DNA of 64,000 nucleotides from Candidatus Gastranaerophilales bacterium (GCA_944323145.1 CALURJ010000010.1:1-64000), one strand, 5' to 3'; shown: positions 25,404-34,441, numbered from the stretch's first letter. Translations and numbers: made by a program. The notes: generated by a model from the sequence alone, not told the origin.

Positions 25404-26316
25404 GATTTTTTGCAATATTGACGGCTTCGTCAAAAATGTATTTATTTCTTAAAAAGTCTTCTCTTTCTATATACCTGCTTACAATTTTTCTTGCGAAGCT
25501 TCCGATGGCAATTCCGTTATAGTTTATCCCGCACATTCGGGCAAGTTCTGATGTTTTTGAATTAGTTCCGCCTGAAAGCATTATATAAACAGGTAATTTT
25601 GCATTTTGAACTATTTCCGCCGTTGCAACGGCCTGAAGAGTTGTTTTGTAATCATCTTTACCCCCGCTCATTGGAAAACCGTCCGCCTGAACTATTGTGG
25701 AATAAGGTTTGCGGTTTCCAACAGTATGTTTTATAAGTTGAAGCATTTTCTCTTCGCTCAAATGTCCGCGTGCGGTGCAGATACTTAGCATTCCGTCATA
25801 AATTTTATTTATATCGTTCCATTTATTCAATGCTTCTTCAATATTTTCACCCATTGCGTGAAGCTCGATACAGTCAATCCCTTTTTCTATTAACGGCAAA
25901 AGAATGGTATTTAAATCCATATCTTCTTCAATAAAAGAGATTGCTCCGTGTCTGCATACGGAATAACACCTTCCGCAGCCGATACAACGAGCTGCGAGCA
26001 CTTTACAGTGTCTGATGGTTTTTTGCGGGCAGATTTCTTCGCACTTATGACAGCCAACACATTTTTCGTAATCAATTTGAGCTTTTCTTATATGCGGGTC
26101 GCCTTTAATCCCGACACTTACGCACAAATATCCTTCTCTGTCCCCTAAACCGCGTTTTGCGGCATCGACAATTTCAGGCTTTGCTGACAGATCAAAAAAT
26201 TTACATCCGGCAGCAGAATAGAGTGCAACAAGTTTCTCGACCTCTAAAGCGTCCTCGTTTCCTGCTCCGCAGACCAATTTGAAACATTTACGGCTGTCAA
26301 GAAGTTCTTTTAACAT
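25387..26316 (-). CDS. ldpA: LdpA-like 4Fe-4S protein
   Basis: 309 residues. The N-terminus FKLVCGAGNEDALEVEKLV, then LYSAAGCKFFDLSA, matches cyanobacterial LdpA, a redox-sensing iron-sulfur protein that affects circadian period in Synechococcus. Two ferredoxin-type clusters follow, CVGCHKCEEICP and CIGCGRCYSVCRHG (about residues 86-122), each suited to 4Fe-4S binding. The C-terminal half is TIM-barrel-like, with MLSGGTNSKTSELA. The start codon directly follows the stop of the upstream serine hydrolase gene, so the two are coupled. In a non-photosynthetic organism its role would have to be redox sensing or an unknown enzyme reaction. Family assignment is from recalled pattern. Confidence 0.75.
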   Translation of the reverse strand: MLKELLDSRKCFKLVCGAGNEDALEVEKLVALYSAAGCKFFDLSAKPEIVDAAKRGLGDREGYLCVSVGIKGDPHIRKAQIDYEKCVGCHKCEEICPQKTIRHCKVLAARCIGCGRCYSVCRHGAISFIEEDMDLNTILLPLIEKGIDCIELHAMGENIEEALNKWNDINKIYDGMLSICTARGHLSEEKMLQLIKHTVGNRKPYSTIVQADGFPMSGGKDDYKTTLQAVATAEIVQNAKLPVYIMLSGGTNSKTSELARMCGINYNGIAIGSFARKIVSRYIEREDFLRNKYIFDEAVNIAKNLIQSL

Positions 26317-27495
26317 CTAGTACACCATATTGTTATAAATGATTTCAGACGCTTTTACAATAAATTCTTTCCCCAGAGGAGAATTATGCGGACGATGTGC
26401 AAAAATTACCACAATATATTTCTTTCCGTTCGGGGCATAAACTATTCCCGCATCCCCGAGCATTTTCCCTATGTCGCCTGTTTTGTGAAGGAAAGTTGCA
26501 CCGGACGGCAGACCTGCCGCTATAAGGCGGTTGTTATGAACATGCCCCATATAATCAAATATTTTTTCGCGTGATGATGTACTTAAAAAATTAGGATTAT
26601 CAATGTTATAAAGAATAGTTGCCATATCACGCGCCGTTGAATGGTTTGTTCCGCCTAAATCAGGAAGCCACGTTTGTACGTAAGTGTGTTTTAACCCCCA
26701 TTCTCTTATACCGGAATTGATATCAGTCATAGAGCCGAGTTTTGCCATAAGCATATTAGTTGCGGAATTATCGGATTCCGTTATCATCATTCTGGCAAGA
26801 GTGTCTATTGAATATTTTGAATTTGCGGCCTTAAATTGTAAACTTCCGGAACCTTCTGTTCTGTAGTATTCAGTAAGGGGCATTTCATCATAAATTGTAA
26901 GCTGATTTTTTTCGATTGAGCGGAAAAGCTGTACAAGAACAGGGAGTTTTATAATACTTGCTGTCGGGAAGATTTCGTCAGCGTTTACATCTGCATAATT
27001 ACCGGTTTCATAATCCCAGACGTATACAGACGGATGAATTGAAGGGTACATTGAAGCAAGATTTTTTAGTTGGTTTTCCAGTCCAGTGAGTTTTGAACCT
27101 TCTTTTAATGAGGTCATCTGCGGTTTTTTAGCTTCGGCTCCCTGTAAATATCTTTCTCCCAAAAACCAGTGGTTTGCAATATAGTTGGATGTCGGAAATA
27201 AAATCTGATGGAAATCCGCTTTAACTTCTTTATAAGGGGTCGGATTAAGCATAAATCTTGTTACTTTGTTAAACCCGTACGGAAGAACTGAAAATCCGAG
27301 CAAAGCAACTACTGCGATAGAAACAATTCTATGAATAAAGTAGTTTCTTTCGATTTTTTTTCGGTTAGCCTTGTGCCTTATATGTAACGGTTGTGCAGCT
27401 GTTTGAGTACGTCTTGGTGTATGGTAAATGCCTTGACGCGGGTAAGTGTATTCCGTATAGCGATTATTATATTGCTGTCTTGCTAATTCCGGCAT
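26317..27495 (-). CDS. Membrane-anchored class A beta-lactamase-fold serine hydrolase
   Basis: 392 residues. A basic cytoplasmic N-terminus (about 60 residues), one membrane helix (FIHRIVSIAVVALLGFSVL), then a periplasmic serine-hydrolase domain. The SxxK motif is ASIIK, SxN is ESDNSA and KTG is HKTGD. The ExxLN motif that deacylates beta-lactams in class A enzymes is not recognisable, so this is more likely a peptidoglycan-acting or unknown hydrolase than a resistance enzyme. Coupled to the downstream LdpA-like gene. Confidence 0.85.
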   Translation of the reverse strand: MPELARQQYNNRYTEYTYPRQGIYHTPRRTQTAAQPLHIRHKANRKKIERNYFIHRIVSIAVVALLGFSVLPYGFNKVTRFMLNPTPYKEVKADFHQILFPTSNYIANHWFLGERYLQGAEAKKPQMTSLKEGSKLTGLENQLKNLASMYPSIHPSVYVWDYETGNYADVNADEIFPTASIIKLPVLVQLFRSIEKNQLTIYDEMPLTEYYRTEGSGSLQFKAANSKYSIDTLARMMITESDNSATNMLMAKLGSMTDINSGIREWGLKHTYVQTWLPDLGGTNHSTARDMATILYNIDNPNFLSTSSREKIFDYMGHVHNNRLIAAGLPSGATFLHKTGDIGKMLGDAGIVYAPNGKKYIVVIFAHRPHNSPLGKEFIVKASEIIYNNMVY

Positions 27496-27639
27496 AAATA
27501 TCTAATTCCTCCCCAAAGGATTTTCTCCTGTAATATTTATTCTACTTTACATAAAATAAAATGGCAAGTCAGTTTACATTTTTTTAAGATATAATAAATA
27601 AAAGATAAGAAGTTAAGAAGATAGGAGGGTATGCTGTTT

Positions 27640-27951
27640 ATGTCAGAAGACTGCATTTTTTGTAAAATAATCAATGGAGAATTTAATACCGAATTTGTGT
27701 ATGAAAACGAATATGTCGTTGTGTTTAAAGATATTAATCCGAAAGCTCCGGTACATCTTCTTGTTGTACCGAAAGTTCATGTTGCCTCTTTAAACGAACT
27801 CGAGGACAAAAATCTTATGGGGGAATTGTTGATGGCTGTTAAAGAAACAACTAAAAAAATCGGATTAAAGTCCTACAAAACTTTGATTAATACGGGCAAG
27901 GAAGCAGGGCAGGAAGTTTTTCACCTGCATTTGCATATATTGGGTTCATAG
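27640..27951 (+). CDS. HIT family nucleotide-binding protein
   Basis: 103 residues from ATG 27640. It has the Hint-type CIFCKIINGE start with its Cys pair, and the histidine-triad motif VFHLHLHILGS at the C-terminus. It hydrolyses nucleoside phosphoramidates or similar nucleotides. An ATG at 27631 is only one base from GGAGGG, so 27640 is preferred. The 3' end overlaps a convergent gene by 6 nt. Confidence 0.94.
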   Translation: MSEDCIFCKIINGEFNTEFVYENEYVVVFKDINPKAPVHLLVVPKVHVASLNELEDKNLMGELLMAVKETTKKIGLKSYKTLINTGKEAGQEVFHLHLHILGS

Positions 27952-28629
27952 TTTGCTGAAATAATTAACAGCTTCATCGGCTCTAACAAAATTAACATCA
28001 GGGAATTTTCTTTGTAAATCACTGATGATATTGTAATATGCATCGTTTACAATGACATGTTTTATCCCGTCATCCACAAGTTTTTTCCCTTTATCGCCTA
28101 CCAGAATAAAAGAACCGTCGCGGTAGGCACTTCCTGATGTTCCAAGTCCTGAACCTACGCCTTTGGGTGCAACAAGAGGGGCTGTGCAAAATGTTCTTGT
28201 TTTATCAATTCCGTTTGTTAATAAATTATTTAACTGTTTTAACTGGTCAGTAACACTCATTTTGGCAAGACCGTGTGCATCAAACTTTGAACCTATGCTT
28301 TCTGGCAGCGAACCTAAATATACCATAGCATCGCAATTTACATCAGTCGGGACTTTTATATTCGGAAAAGCTTTTTTGTACAAAGCCTGCAGTTCTCCAC
28401 TGTCAAAACCTTTCCTTATCTGCCTGTTATCAAGTGCTTCACAGACAGTTGTTAAATCTTTACCGTCAAATTTTACGAATTCATCAATTTTTTGTTCCGG
28501 TAATGCTTCCAGTATATACGGATTTTTTAGGTCGAATTTTGTGCTTTTTGGCATTTTTGAAACACCGTCAGCGCTCACTGCATAACTTTTTTTTACTGCA
28601 TTAAAAATTATTTTTCCCAAATTCCCCAT
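27946..28629 (-). CDS. Protein of unknown function, 227 residues
   Basis: Soluble and without a signal peptide; I do not recognise it. The C-terminal third has a Gly/Ser-rich turn (VGSGLGTSGSAYRDGSF) followed by alternating strand-helix segments (FILVGDKGKK, HVIVNDAYYNII), suggesting an alpha/beta domain. AAGGGG lies 6 nt upstream of the ATG. It stands alone, converging on the HIT gene. May be lineage-specific. Confidence 0.72.
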   Translation of the reverse strand: MGNLGKIIFNAVKKSYAVSADGVSKMPKSTKFDLKNPYILEALPEQKIDEFVKFDGKDLTTVCEALDNRQIRKGFDSGELQALYKKAFPNIKVPTDVNCDAMVYLGSLPESIGSKFDAHGLAKMSVTDQLKQLNNLLTNGIDKTRTFCTAPLVAPKGVGSGLGTSGSAYRDGSFILVGDKGKKLVDDGIKHVIVNDAYYNIISDLQRKFPDVNFVRADEAVNYFSKL

Positions 28630-28682
28630 TTATTTTCCCCTTATGGAATATAAAAATTTTTACAAAACAAAATTGCTATTTA

Positions 28683-28691
28683 TGTTATAAT
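28683..28691 (+). promoter_or_regulatory. Extended -10 promoter of speE
   Basis: Perfect TGnTATAAT (TGTTATAAT). The leader to ATG 28727 is about 30 nt and contains AAGGAGA. The -35 is poor, as is common with extended -10 promoters. Confidence 0.6.
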
Positions 28692-28726
28692 TTCATAAAA
28701 AATAATTAATAAATAAAGGAGAGAAA

Positions 28727-29578
28727 ATGAAAAACGGAATAGAAAACGGATATTATCATGAGATTACACCATCAGGCTTCGGGATTGCTATAAAAGCCGG
28801 AAAGGTTTTATTTTCAAAACAGTCAGACTTCCAGAAAGTCGAAGTTTTTGAAACAGAAAGTGCTCTCGGGCGCGTTTTGACACTTGATGATTTGATGATG
28901 ACAACAGAAGGCGACGAATATCATTATCACGAAATGATTGCACATATTCCGATGATGCATCATAAAAATCCTGAAAGCGTTCTTGTAATCGGCGGCGGCG
29001 ACGGCGGTACGGTTAGAGAAGTTTTGAAACACAAAACCGTTAAAAAAGTTGTTCTCTGTGAAATCGACGGAATGGTAATTGATGCCTGCAAAGAATTTTT
29101 ACCGACAATTTCCTGCGCTTTGACAGATCCGCGTGTTGAAATAAAAGTCGAAGACGCGATAGAATTTATCAAAGATAAAAAGAACGAATACGATATAATT
29201 TTAATTGATTCTACTGACCCGATAGGTCCGGGAGAAGGTTTGTTTACAGAAGAATTTTACACAAATATAAAAAATTCTCTGAAAAAGGGCGGGATTATGG
29301 TTGCTCAATCAGAATCACCTTTTGCACAGAAAGACGCGGTTAAAAAGATGTATAACCTGCTGAAAAAGGTATTCCCGATTTGTTCAACTTACACTTCAAA
29401 TATTCCGACATACCCGGGCGGCTACTGGGCATGGGCATTCTGTTCGGAAGATGTTGAACCGTTATCATACTTTGCTGATGACAGATATGAAGATATTGTA
29501 AAAACATGCAAAATTTATAATAAAGATTATCACAATGCACGTTTTGCTCTTCCAAACTATCTGAAAGAATTGCTGTAA
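28727..29578 (+). CDS. speE: Spermidine synthase
   Basis: 283 residues. Transfers the aminopropyl group from decarboxylated SAM to putrescine (or a related diamine). Visible motifs are YHYHEMIAHIPMMHH, the nucleotide-binding loop VLVIGGGDGGTVREVLKH, and the catalytic-acid segment LIDSTDPIGPGEGLF. AAGGAGAG precedes the ATG. A PLP decarboxylase that could make the diamine or its precursor lies at 40261-41712. The next gene starts 1 nt after its stop. Confidence 0.96.
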   Translation: MKNGIENGYYHEITPSGFGIAIKAGKVLFSKQSDFQKVEVFETESALGRVLTLDDLMMTTEGDEYHYHEMIAHIPMMHHKNPESVLVIGGGDGGTVREVLKHKTVKKVVLCEIDGMVIDACKEFLPTISCALTDPRVEIKVEDAIEFIKDKKNEYDIILIDSTDPIGPGEGLFTEEFYTNIKNSLKKGGIMVAQSESPFAQKDAVKKMYNLLKKVFPICSTYTSNIPTYPGGYWAWAFCSEDVEPLSYFADDRYEDIVKTCKIYNKDYHNARFALPNYLKELL

Positions 29579-29579
29579 A

Positions 29580-30482
29580 ATGAAAATTGTAATAAAGTTT
29601 GTTTTGATATTACTTGTTCTGACGGGTTTAGTATTTTTTTATGCCGGATATATTGAACCTAACAGAATTGTGATAGCAAGGCAAACTTTATTTTTGCCAA
29701 ATTGGAATGAGAATTTAAACGGGTTTAAAATTGCCGTCATATCTGACATACATATAGGTACGGGTAGTATTGATTTAAAAAAACTCAATAGGATTGTTCA
29801 AAAAACCAATACTCAAAATCCTGATTTGATATTACTTTTAGGAGATTTTGATGCAAAATATATTCAGCTGTCTGGTATCTCAGTAAATCAAATCAGTGAA
29901 ACGCTAAAACACTTTAAATCAAAATACGGAGTTATTGCAATACTCGGCAACCATGATTATAAACCTGAGGGTATTGTAAAAAATATACTTAAAAATGCAC
30001 AAATTCCCGTGCTTGAAAATGAAAGCATATTTATATATCCTGATAGGCAAAAAGTAAAAATAATCGGCTTTAAAGACTTATGGCATTACAAATTAAACCC
30101 TGAAAAAGTAATCGGGCATATTGAAACTCCGTCAATTGTTCTGGTACACAATCCCGACATATTCCCGCAAATTCCGGACAGTATCAGTTTAACATTGAGC
30201 GGGCATACACATGGCGGTGAAATATATCTTCCGTTTATCGGTGCACCTTTTATTCCTTCTAAATTTAATGCGAAATACAGAAAGGGTTATGTTGTTGAAA
30301 ATAACAAACATCTTTATGTAACAGGAGGGATAGGAACTTTAAGCGGGTTTAGAACATTTAATCCGCCTGAAATAGTAATTTTGACAATTAATAAACAAAC
30401 TGAAAGAAACAAAATTGTTAATACTCCTGTGAAAAAAAATTATTTAAACAATCGTTTTGTTGTGCCGCAAAGTTTAAAATAA
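29580..30482 (+). CDS. Membrane-anchored metallophosphoesterase
   Basis: 300 residues. An N-terminal membrane helix (about residues 5-25) precedes a calcineurin-like phosphoesterase domain: SDIHIG, LLGDFD, LGNHDY and SGHTHGGEI. This is the YaeI/YkuE-like family, which includes lipid-A-modification (LpxG-type) and phospholipid phosphodiesterases. The exact substrate is unknown. The start lies directly after the speE stop, so translation is probably coupled. Confidence 0.9.
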   Translation: MKIVIKFVLILLVLTGLVFFYAGYIEPNRIVIARQTLFLPNWNENLNGFKIAVISDIHIGTGSIDLKKLNRIVQKTNTQNPDLILLLGDFDAKYIQLSGISVNQISETLKHFKSKYGVIAILGNHDYKPEGIVKNILKNAQIPVLENESIFIYPDRQKVKIIGFKDLWHYKLNPEKVIGHIETPSIVLVHNPDIFPQIPDSISLTLSGHTHGGEIYLPFIGAPFIPSKFNAKYRKGYVVENNKHLYVTGGIGTLSGFRTFNPPEIVILTINKQTERNKIVNTPVKKNYLNNRFVVPQSLK

Positions 30483-30549
30483 TAATTTCAAAAAATTTCA
30501 TGGTAAAATATTTATACTGTTTTATAAATATTTTGAGAGGGATAATAAA

Positions 30550-31926
30550 ATGTCAGTCATCATAATGATTTTACTAATAGGACTTTTAATTCTTGTCCAT
30601 GAACTCGGACATCTCGGTGCTGCTTTACTTTTTAAGGTTAAAGTTGACAAATTCGGTATAGGCTTGCCAATCGGGCCTACATTGTGGGAAAAGAAAGTCG
30701 GAGGTATAACTTTAGTCATACACGCCTTTTTATTCGGCGGTTACGTTTCATTCCCTGATGATGACAAGGAATCAGATATTCCTCAGGATTCTCCCGACAG
30801 ATTGATGAACAAACCTGCATGGCAGCGTGCAATTATCTTTTCGGCAGGTGTAATTGCGAATGTTATTTGTGCGTATGTACTTGTTCTTTTAACTGCTTTT
30901 ATGTGGGGAAATTTGCCTTCAGGAAAGTTTGATACTTACGTAAACGATATTGTTGCGGAAAAAACTCAGTCTGTTTGGCAATCCGGCATGCAAAAAGGCG
31001 ATAAAATTATTGAAATTAACTCCTCGCCGATTGACTCTAAATATGCAATAAATCTTTATGCAATGTACAGCGCGGCGGATGACGGAAAAGTTAATACTGC
31101 GAACGCTGAACAGAATTATGAAAAATTGAAAAAACTTAATCCTGCGTTTGAAGAAGATGAAGTTATACCGCAGGGTGTAGTTGTAAAACTTCCTTCTATA
31201 CCTTATGAAAGCAAAATTATTTTAAGTCAAAATGTATTGAATGCGGTTGAACTTTTTAAACCTGTCGAAGTAAAATTGACTGATACTCAAATAAAACTGC
31301 GTGATGAAATAAAAGGTAAAAAATTTATTGAAACAACAGGCGGCTATACACTTAAAGATGTTGCTTACGCTATAACAGACGGGGTTAAACCGCTTGAAAT
31401 AACTGTTTTACGAAGCGGAAAAGAAGTTAAGTTAAAAACTATTTACCCTGACAAAGACGGTCTTATCGGCATAACGCTTGACAGAAAAGAAATTCTTGTT
31501 CCCGTAACAGGTATAAAATCCGCATTCAGCGCAAGCTATACCTATCTTTATAACGAAACAAAATCAATGCTTATTGTTTTAAAACAGTTATTTACGGGTA
31601 AAATCCCGCTCAAAAATATGCATGGTGTTGTCTTAATTACAAAAATGGGCGGTGATATTATAAGTTCTGACGGTATTTTCTACGGTTTGCTTTTGACTGC
31701 AGTAATTTCAATGAACCTTGCAATCTTAAATATTTTGCCGATACCGGCACTTGACGGCGGACATCTGCTTTTCCTTTTGATTGAAAAAATTCAGGGAAAA
31801 CCGGTTGACGAAGAAATTATGAATAAAGTGATAACGGTATTTTTTGCACTTTTAATACTGCTGCTTGTATTTGTGCTGTTTAATGATGTATATGTGCTTG
31901 TACAGCCGTTATTTGCAGGAAAGTAG
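30550..31926 (+). CDS. rseP: Site-2 protease RseP-like zinc metalloprotease
   Basis: A 458-residue intramembrane protease. Zinc motif HELGH in helix 1 (ILVHELGHLGAALLF), a periplasmic stretch with PDZ-like segments (about residues 140-310), and the conserved NILPIPALDGGHLLF near the C-terminus. It cleaves membrane anti-sigma factors or remnant signal peptides. GAGAGG precedes the ATG. It follows the phosphoesterase gene by 67 nt and is closed by a terminator. Confidence 0.95.
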   Translation: MSVIIMILLIGLLILVHELGHLGAALLFKVKVDKFGIGLPIGPTLWEKKVGGITLVIHAFLFGGYVSFPDDDKESDIPQDSPDRLMNKPAWQRAIIFSAGVIANVICAYVLVLLTAFMWGNLPSGKFDTYVNDIVAEKTQSVWQSGMQKGDKIIEINSSPIDSKYAINLYAMYSAADDGKVNTANAEQNYEKLKKLNPAFEEDEVIPQGVVVKLPSIPYESKIILSQNVLNAVELFKPVEVKLTDTQIKLRDEIKGKKFIETTGGYTLKDVAYAITDGVKPLEITVLRSGKEVKLKTIYPDKDGLIGITLDRKEILVPVTGIKSAFSASYTYLYNETKSMLIVLKQLFTGKIPLKNMHGVVLITKMGGDIISSDGIFYGLLLTAVISMNLAILNILPIPALDGGHLLFLLIEKIQGKPVDEEIMNKVITVFFALLILLLVFVLFNDVYVLVQPLFAGK

Positions 31927-31953
31927 CTTTTTATATAATATTGTTACAACGGA

Positions 31954-31989
31954 AAACAGGGAGATTTATCTAAACTCCCTGTTTTTTTA
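31954..31989. terminator. Rho-independent terminator
   Basis: Ten-base stem AAACAGGGAG / CTCCCTGTTT followed by TTTT, between the convergent rseP and yihY-like genes. An A-run on the left side gives partial function on the minus strand. Confidence 0.88.
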
Positions 31990-32880
31990 TTTAACCTTTT
32001 TCAATGCTTCAAAATCATCCCTGATTTCTTGAGCTTTTCTCTCGAGTTTGTTGTAAACCTGCGAATTTATTTCCCCGCCTATTAAAATCAAAACTGATGT
32101 ATAATAAAGCCATACCATCAAAACTGCAAATGCCCCGATTGTTCCGTAAACCATGTTATAAGTTTTCAGGTTGTTTACATATATAGAAAAACCCCATGAA
32201 CCGATTAACCAAAATGTTGTAAAAAACCAGGTGCCGGGGATTGCACTTTTGCGTTTAAATTTTTCATTCCCTCGCAGGTCGGGCAGAATGTAATAACTTA
32301 AAAATGACATCAGGAATAACGCGGCAAAGGCAACAGGCCAGCGGAGAGTTAAAAGCGTAATCGCTGTTCCCTGCGCCATGTGGAAATGATTAACCATAAG
32401 ATTTATAATTGCCTTGCCGAATACTATCAGGTTTATGCTTAAAAACATTACCATTGTGTCTACAAAAACCATTAATAGAGAAAGTGCACGCGTATAAATA
32501 AAACTTCTTGTTTCATTAACTTTATATGCTCTGTTTAAACCTTTTAATACAACGGCAATAGCGTTAGTGGAAAGCACCAGTGTTACGCAAAAACCGATTA
32601 TTGCCATCAGTTTTCCGTGTGAAAAAATCATTGCTTCCGACAGAACCGTTAAAATCAAATCCATTGCCTGTTCCGGCATAAATGTGGCCAAAAAACGTAA
32701 TATAGGCGTCATAAGAGCTTTGTTTCCCATCCATCCGAAAATTGATGTTAACAAAAGCATAAAAGGAAAAATCCCTATAACCATCATAAATCCCATTTCC
32801 GCCGCCATTCCGTAGAAGTCGTTTTTTATGACAGATATGATTAATCTTTTTACACCTCTTACAAATCCTTTAAAACTCAC
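31987..32880 (-). CDS. YihY/BrkB family inner-membrane protein
   Basis: 297 residues with about six hydrophobic segments and the family pattern: AAEMGFMMVIGIFPFMLLL near the N-terminus, then RAYKVNETRS and the Gly-rich YNMVYGTIGAFAVLMVWLY near the C-terminus. The function of the family is unproven. It starts with GTG, three bases after the nrnA stop, with GAGAGA upstream, so it is coupled to nrnA. Confidence 0.9.
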   Translation of the reverse strand: MSFKGFVRGVKRLIISVIKNDFYGMAAEMGFMMVIGIFPFMLLLTSIFGWMGNKALMTPILRFLATFMPEQAMDLILTVLSEAMIFSHGKLMAIIGFCVTLVLSTNAIAVVLKGLNRAYKVNETRSFIYTRALSLLMVFVDTMVMFLSINLIVFGKAIINLMVNHFHMAQGTAITLLTLRWPVAFAALFLMSFLSYYILPDLRGNEKFKRKSAIPGTWFFTTFWLIGSWGFSIYVNNLKTYNMVYGTIGAFAVLMVWLYYTSVLILIGGEINSQVYNKLERKAQEIRDDFEALKKVK

Positions 32881-32883
32881 TTT

Positions 32884-33849
32884 TTAAATCTCTCTTAATT
32901 TGATTTCAGCAAGAATTTTTTCCACTGCCTGCTCAACAGGTGCTTTTATTGTACAGCCTGAAGCAAATTTATGCCCGCCTCCGCCGAATACTTCACAGAT
33001 TTCGGCAACATCTGCAAATTTACTCCTCATGGAAATCTTAGTTCCGCCTGATTTCATTTCTTTTGCTACAAAGGCAATCCGTGTTGATACTATTGCACGC
33101 AGTTTTTCAGTCAAACCTTCCATGCACTCATCGTTTGCCGAAAACTTTTCCATATCCTTTTTATAAACAGTTGTATAAGCTATTTTATCATTGTCAAGAA
33201 ATTTTGCTTTGCTTACACAATATGCCTGAAACATAACAAGGGTTTTGGAATCCGACTCATAAACCCTTTTGTATATATCAGAAGGATTTACTCCGATTTC
33301 AACAAGTTTTGATGCGCATTCAAAAGTTGACGGCTTTGTATTATCAAACCTGAAAGAGCCCGTATCCGTTAAAATTGCCGTATAAAGACAAATTGCGGCA
33401 TCAAGATTGACATTCAATTCCATTTCCTTAAAACACCCGAATAAAACTTCGCCCGTAGAGCTTGCATCGGGGTTTATAAAATTCAAGTCGGCATAAGCGG
33501 TATTTGTTTTGTGATGGTCAATATTTACCGTTGATTTAGCTTTATTAAATAAAATTTGCCCGTCGCAAATTCTCTCAATTGCTGCAACATCCACATTTAT
33601 CACAAGGTCGTATTCTCTTGATTTATCTATATCATCAATATGCTTAACATCATTTATGTGAGACAGAAACGAATAAACATCGGGAATTTTAGAAAGCGAT
33701 ACCATGTCGCACTTTTTCTTATAGTTATCTAAAATTACGGAATACAGTGCGCACATAGAGCCTAAAGTATCGCCGTCAGGGTTAATATGGGAAAATATCA
33801 ATATATTTTTAGAGGATTTTATGATATTATTTAATTTAGAGTAATCCAT
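32884..33849 (-). CDS. nrnA: DHH/DHHA1 phosphoesterase NrnA-like
   Basis: 321 residues. Degrades nanoRNA and often 3'-phosphoadenosine 5'-phosphate. Motifs: SHINPDGDTLGSMCAL (motif I), VNIDHHKTN (the DHH), GSFRFDN, and the DHHA1 end with GGGGHKFASGC. TACCAT six bases before the ATG and only a closely abutting AAGGA suggest that its mRNA, too, may be leaderless. It is the first gene of a two-gene operon with the YihY-like gene. Confidence 0.93.
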   Translation of the reverse strand: MDYSKLNNIIKSSKNILIFSHINPDGDTLGSMCALYSVILDNYKKKCDMVSLSKIPDVYSFLSHINDVKHIDDIDKSREYDLVINVDVAAIERICDGQILFNKAKSTVNIDHHKTNTAYADLNFINPDASSTGEVLFGCFKEMELNVNLDAAICLYTAILTDTGSFRFDNTKPSTFECASKLVEIGVNPSDIYKRVYESDSKTLVMFQAYCVSKAKFLDNDKIAYTTVYKKDMEKFSANDECMEGLTEKLRAIVSTRIAFVAKEMKSGGTKISMRSKFADVAEICEVFGGGGHKFASGCTIKAPVEQAVEKILAEIKLREI

Positions 33850-33884
33850 TCCTTAATGGTAACACAAAAAAAATATAAATCTAC

Positions 33885-33925
33885 TTCCCCTTCATTGAGG
33901 GAGGGGAATATAAGGGGTGGGCGAA
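33885..33925. repeat. G-rich hairpin repeat upstream of dciA
   Basis: Perfect 7-bp stem TTCCCCT / AGGGGAA (33885-33908) followed by a further GGGGTGGGCG. It is similar in type to the element at 34351-34382 on the other side of dciA. Confidence 0.5.
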
Positions 33926-33947
33926 ACCTACGGGAAATGATAAAACT

Positions 33948-34274
33948 ATGAAAAAGGTTCTCTATACTGATTTTGTAACAACCGAATCACTTGTCGAAGA
34001 ATTGCTTGAAAAAAAAGAGATTAAAAAAGCAATTACACGCAGCAATCTGTATAAATTTTGGGAGAAGGCTGCGGGTGCAAAATTTGGTAAAAAGTCAAAG
34101 CCGTATTCGATGCTTTCAGGCGGTGTAATGGTAATCGCCTGTGAAAATGCCATAGTAGCGCAGGAATTAGCTTTGCGAAAAACGCAGATATTAGTTAAAT
34201 TTGAGCCGTATTTAAAATCCCTTAAAATGACTGTAAAAGATTTACGTTTTGACCCCAAAAAATGGGAAGCGTAG
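33948..34274 (+). CDS. dciA: DUF721/DciA-like protein
   Basis: 108 residues. The layout follows DUF721: FWEKAAGAKFGKKSKPYSML, then GGVMVIACENAIVAQELALR, then a final VKDLRFDP. DciA is the ancestral loader/partner of the replicative helicase DnaB in bacteria without DnaC or DnaI. Short DUF721 proteins like this are less well tested, so the helicase-loader role is family-based inference. It is bracketed by palindromic repeats on both sides, which is unusual for this window. Confidence 0.75.
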   Translation: MKKVLYTDFVTTESLVEELLEKKEIKKAITRSNLYKFWEKAAGAKFGKKSKPYSMLSGGVMVIACENAIVAQELALRKTQILVKFEPYLKSLKMTVKDLRFDPKKWEA

Positions 34275-34297
34275 CCGTTCCACCCGCCAATCGGGTG
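34274..34297. repeat. Palindromic element on the dciA stop codon
   Basis: 34274-34289 is 15/16 identical to 12053-12068 after xerD. It is followed by a perfect hairpin CACCCG-CCAAT-CGGGTG (34281-34297). Two copies in 22 kb, both starting at a stop codon, suggest a dispersed repeat. Confidence 0.5.
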
Positions 34298-34350
34298 ATG
34301 AATAAACTTATACAGCCCGCCTGCCTTCTGCCCCTTCAATTTCCTGCATT

Positions 34351-34382
34351 CCCTCTCTTGGGAGAGGGGCTGGGGAGAGGGT
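34351..34382. repeat. G-rich hairpin repeat upstream of dapF
   Basis: Perfect stem CCCTCTC-TTGG-GAGAGGG, then GCTGGG and a second GAGAGGGT that can pair with the same left arm. This CCCTCTC/GAGAGGG type occurs as an intergenic repeat in many unrelated bacterial genomes. Confidence 0.55.
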
Positions 34383-34441
34383 AAAAAATATTTCTTATCA
34401 ATTTTGTGTTTAATGTATAATATTTTCAAAGAGGAAAAATC

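Noticed and set aside
26317-27495. Antibiotic-resistance class A beta-lactamase
   Set aside because: The deacylation motif ExxLN is not recognisable and the protein is membrane-anchored with a long cytoplasmic tail.
33885-34382. CRISPR-like or tandem repeat array
   Set aside because: Only single hairpins of differing sequence are present, without regular spacers.
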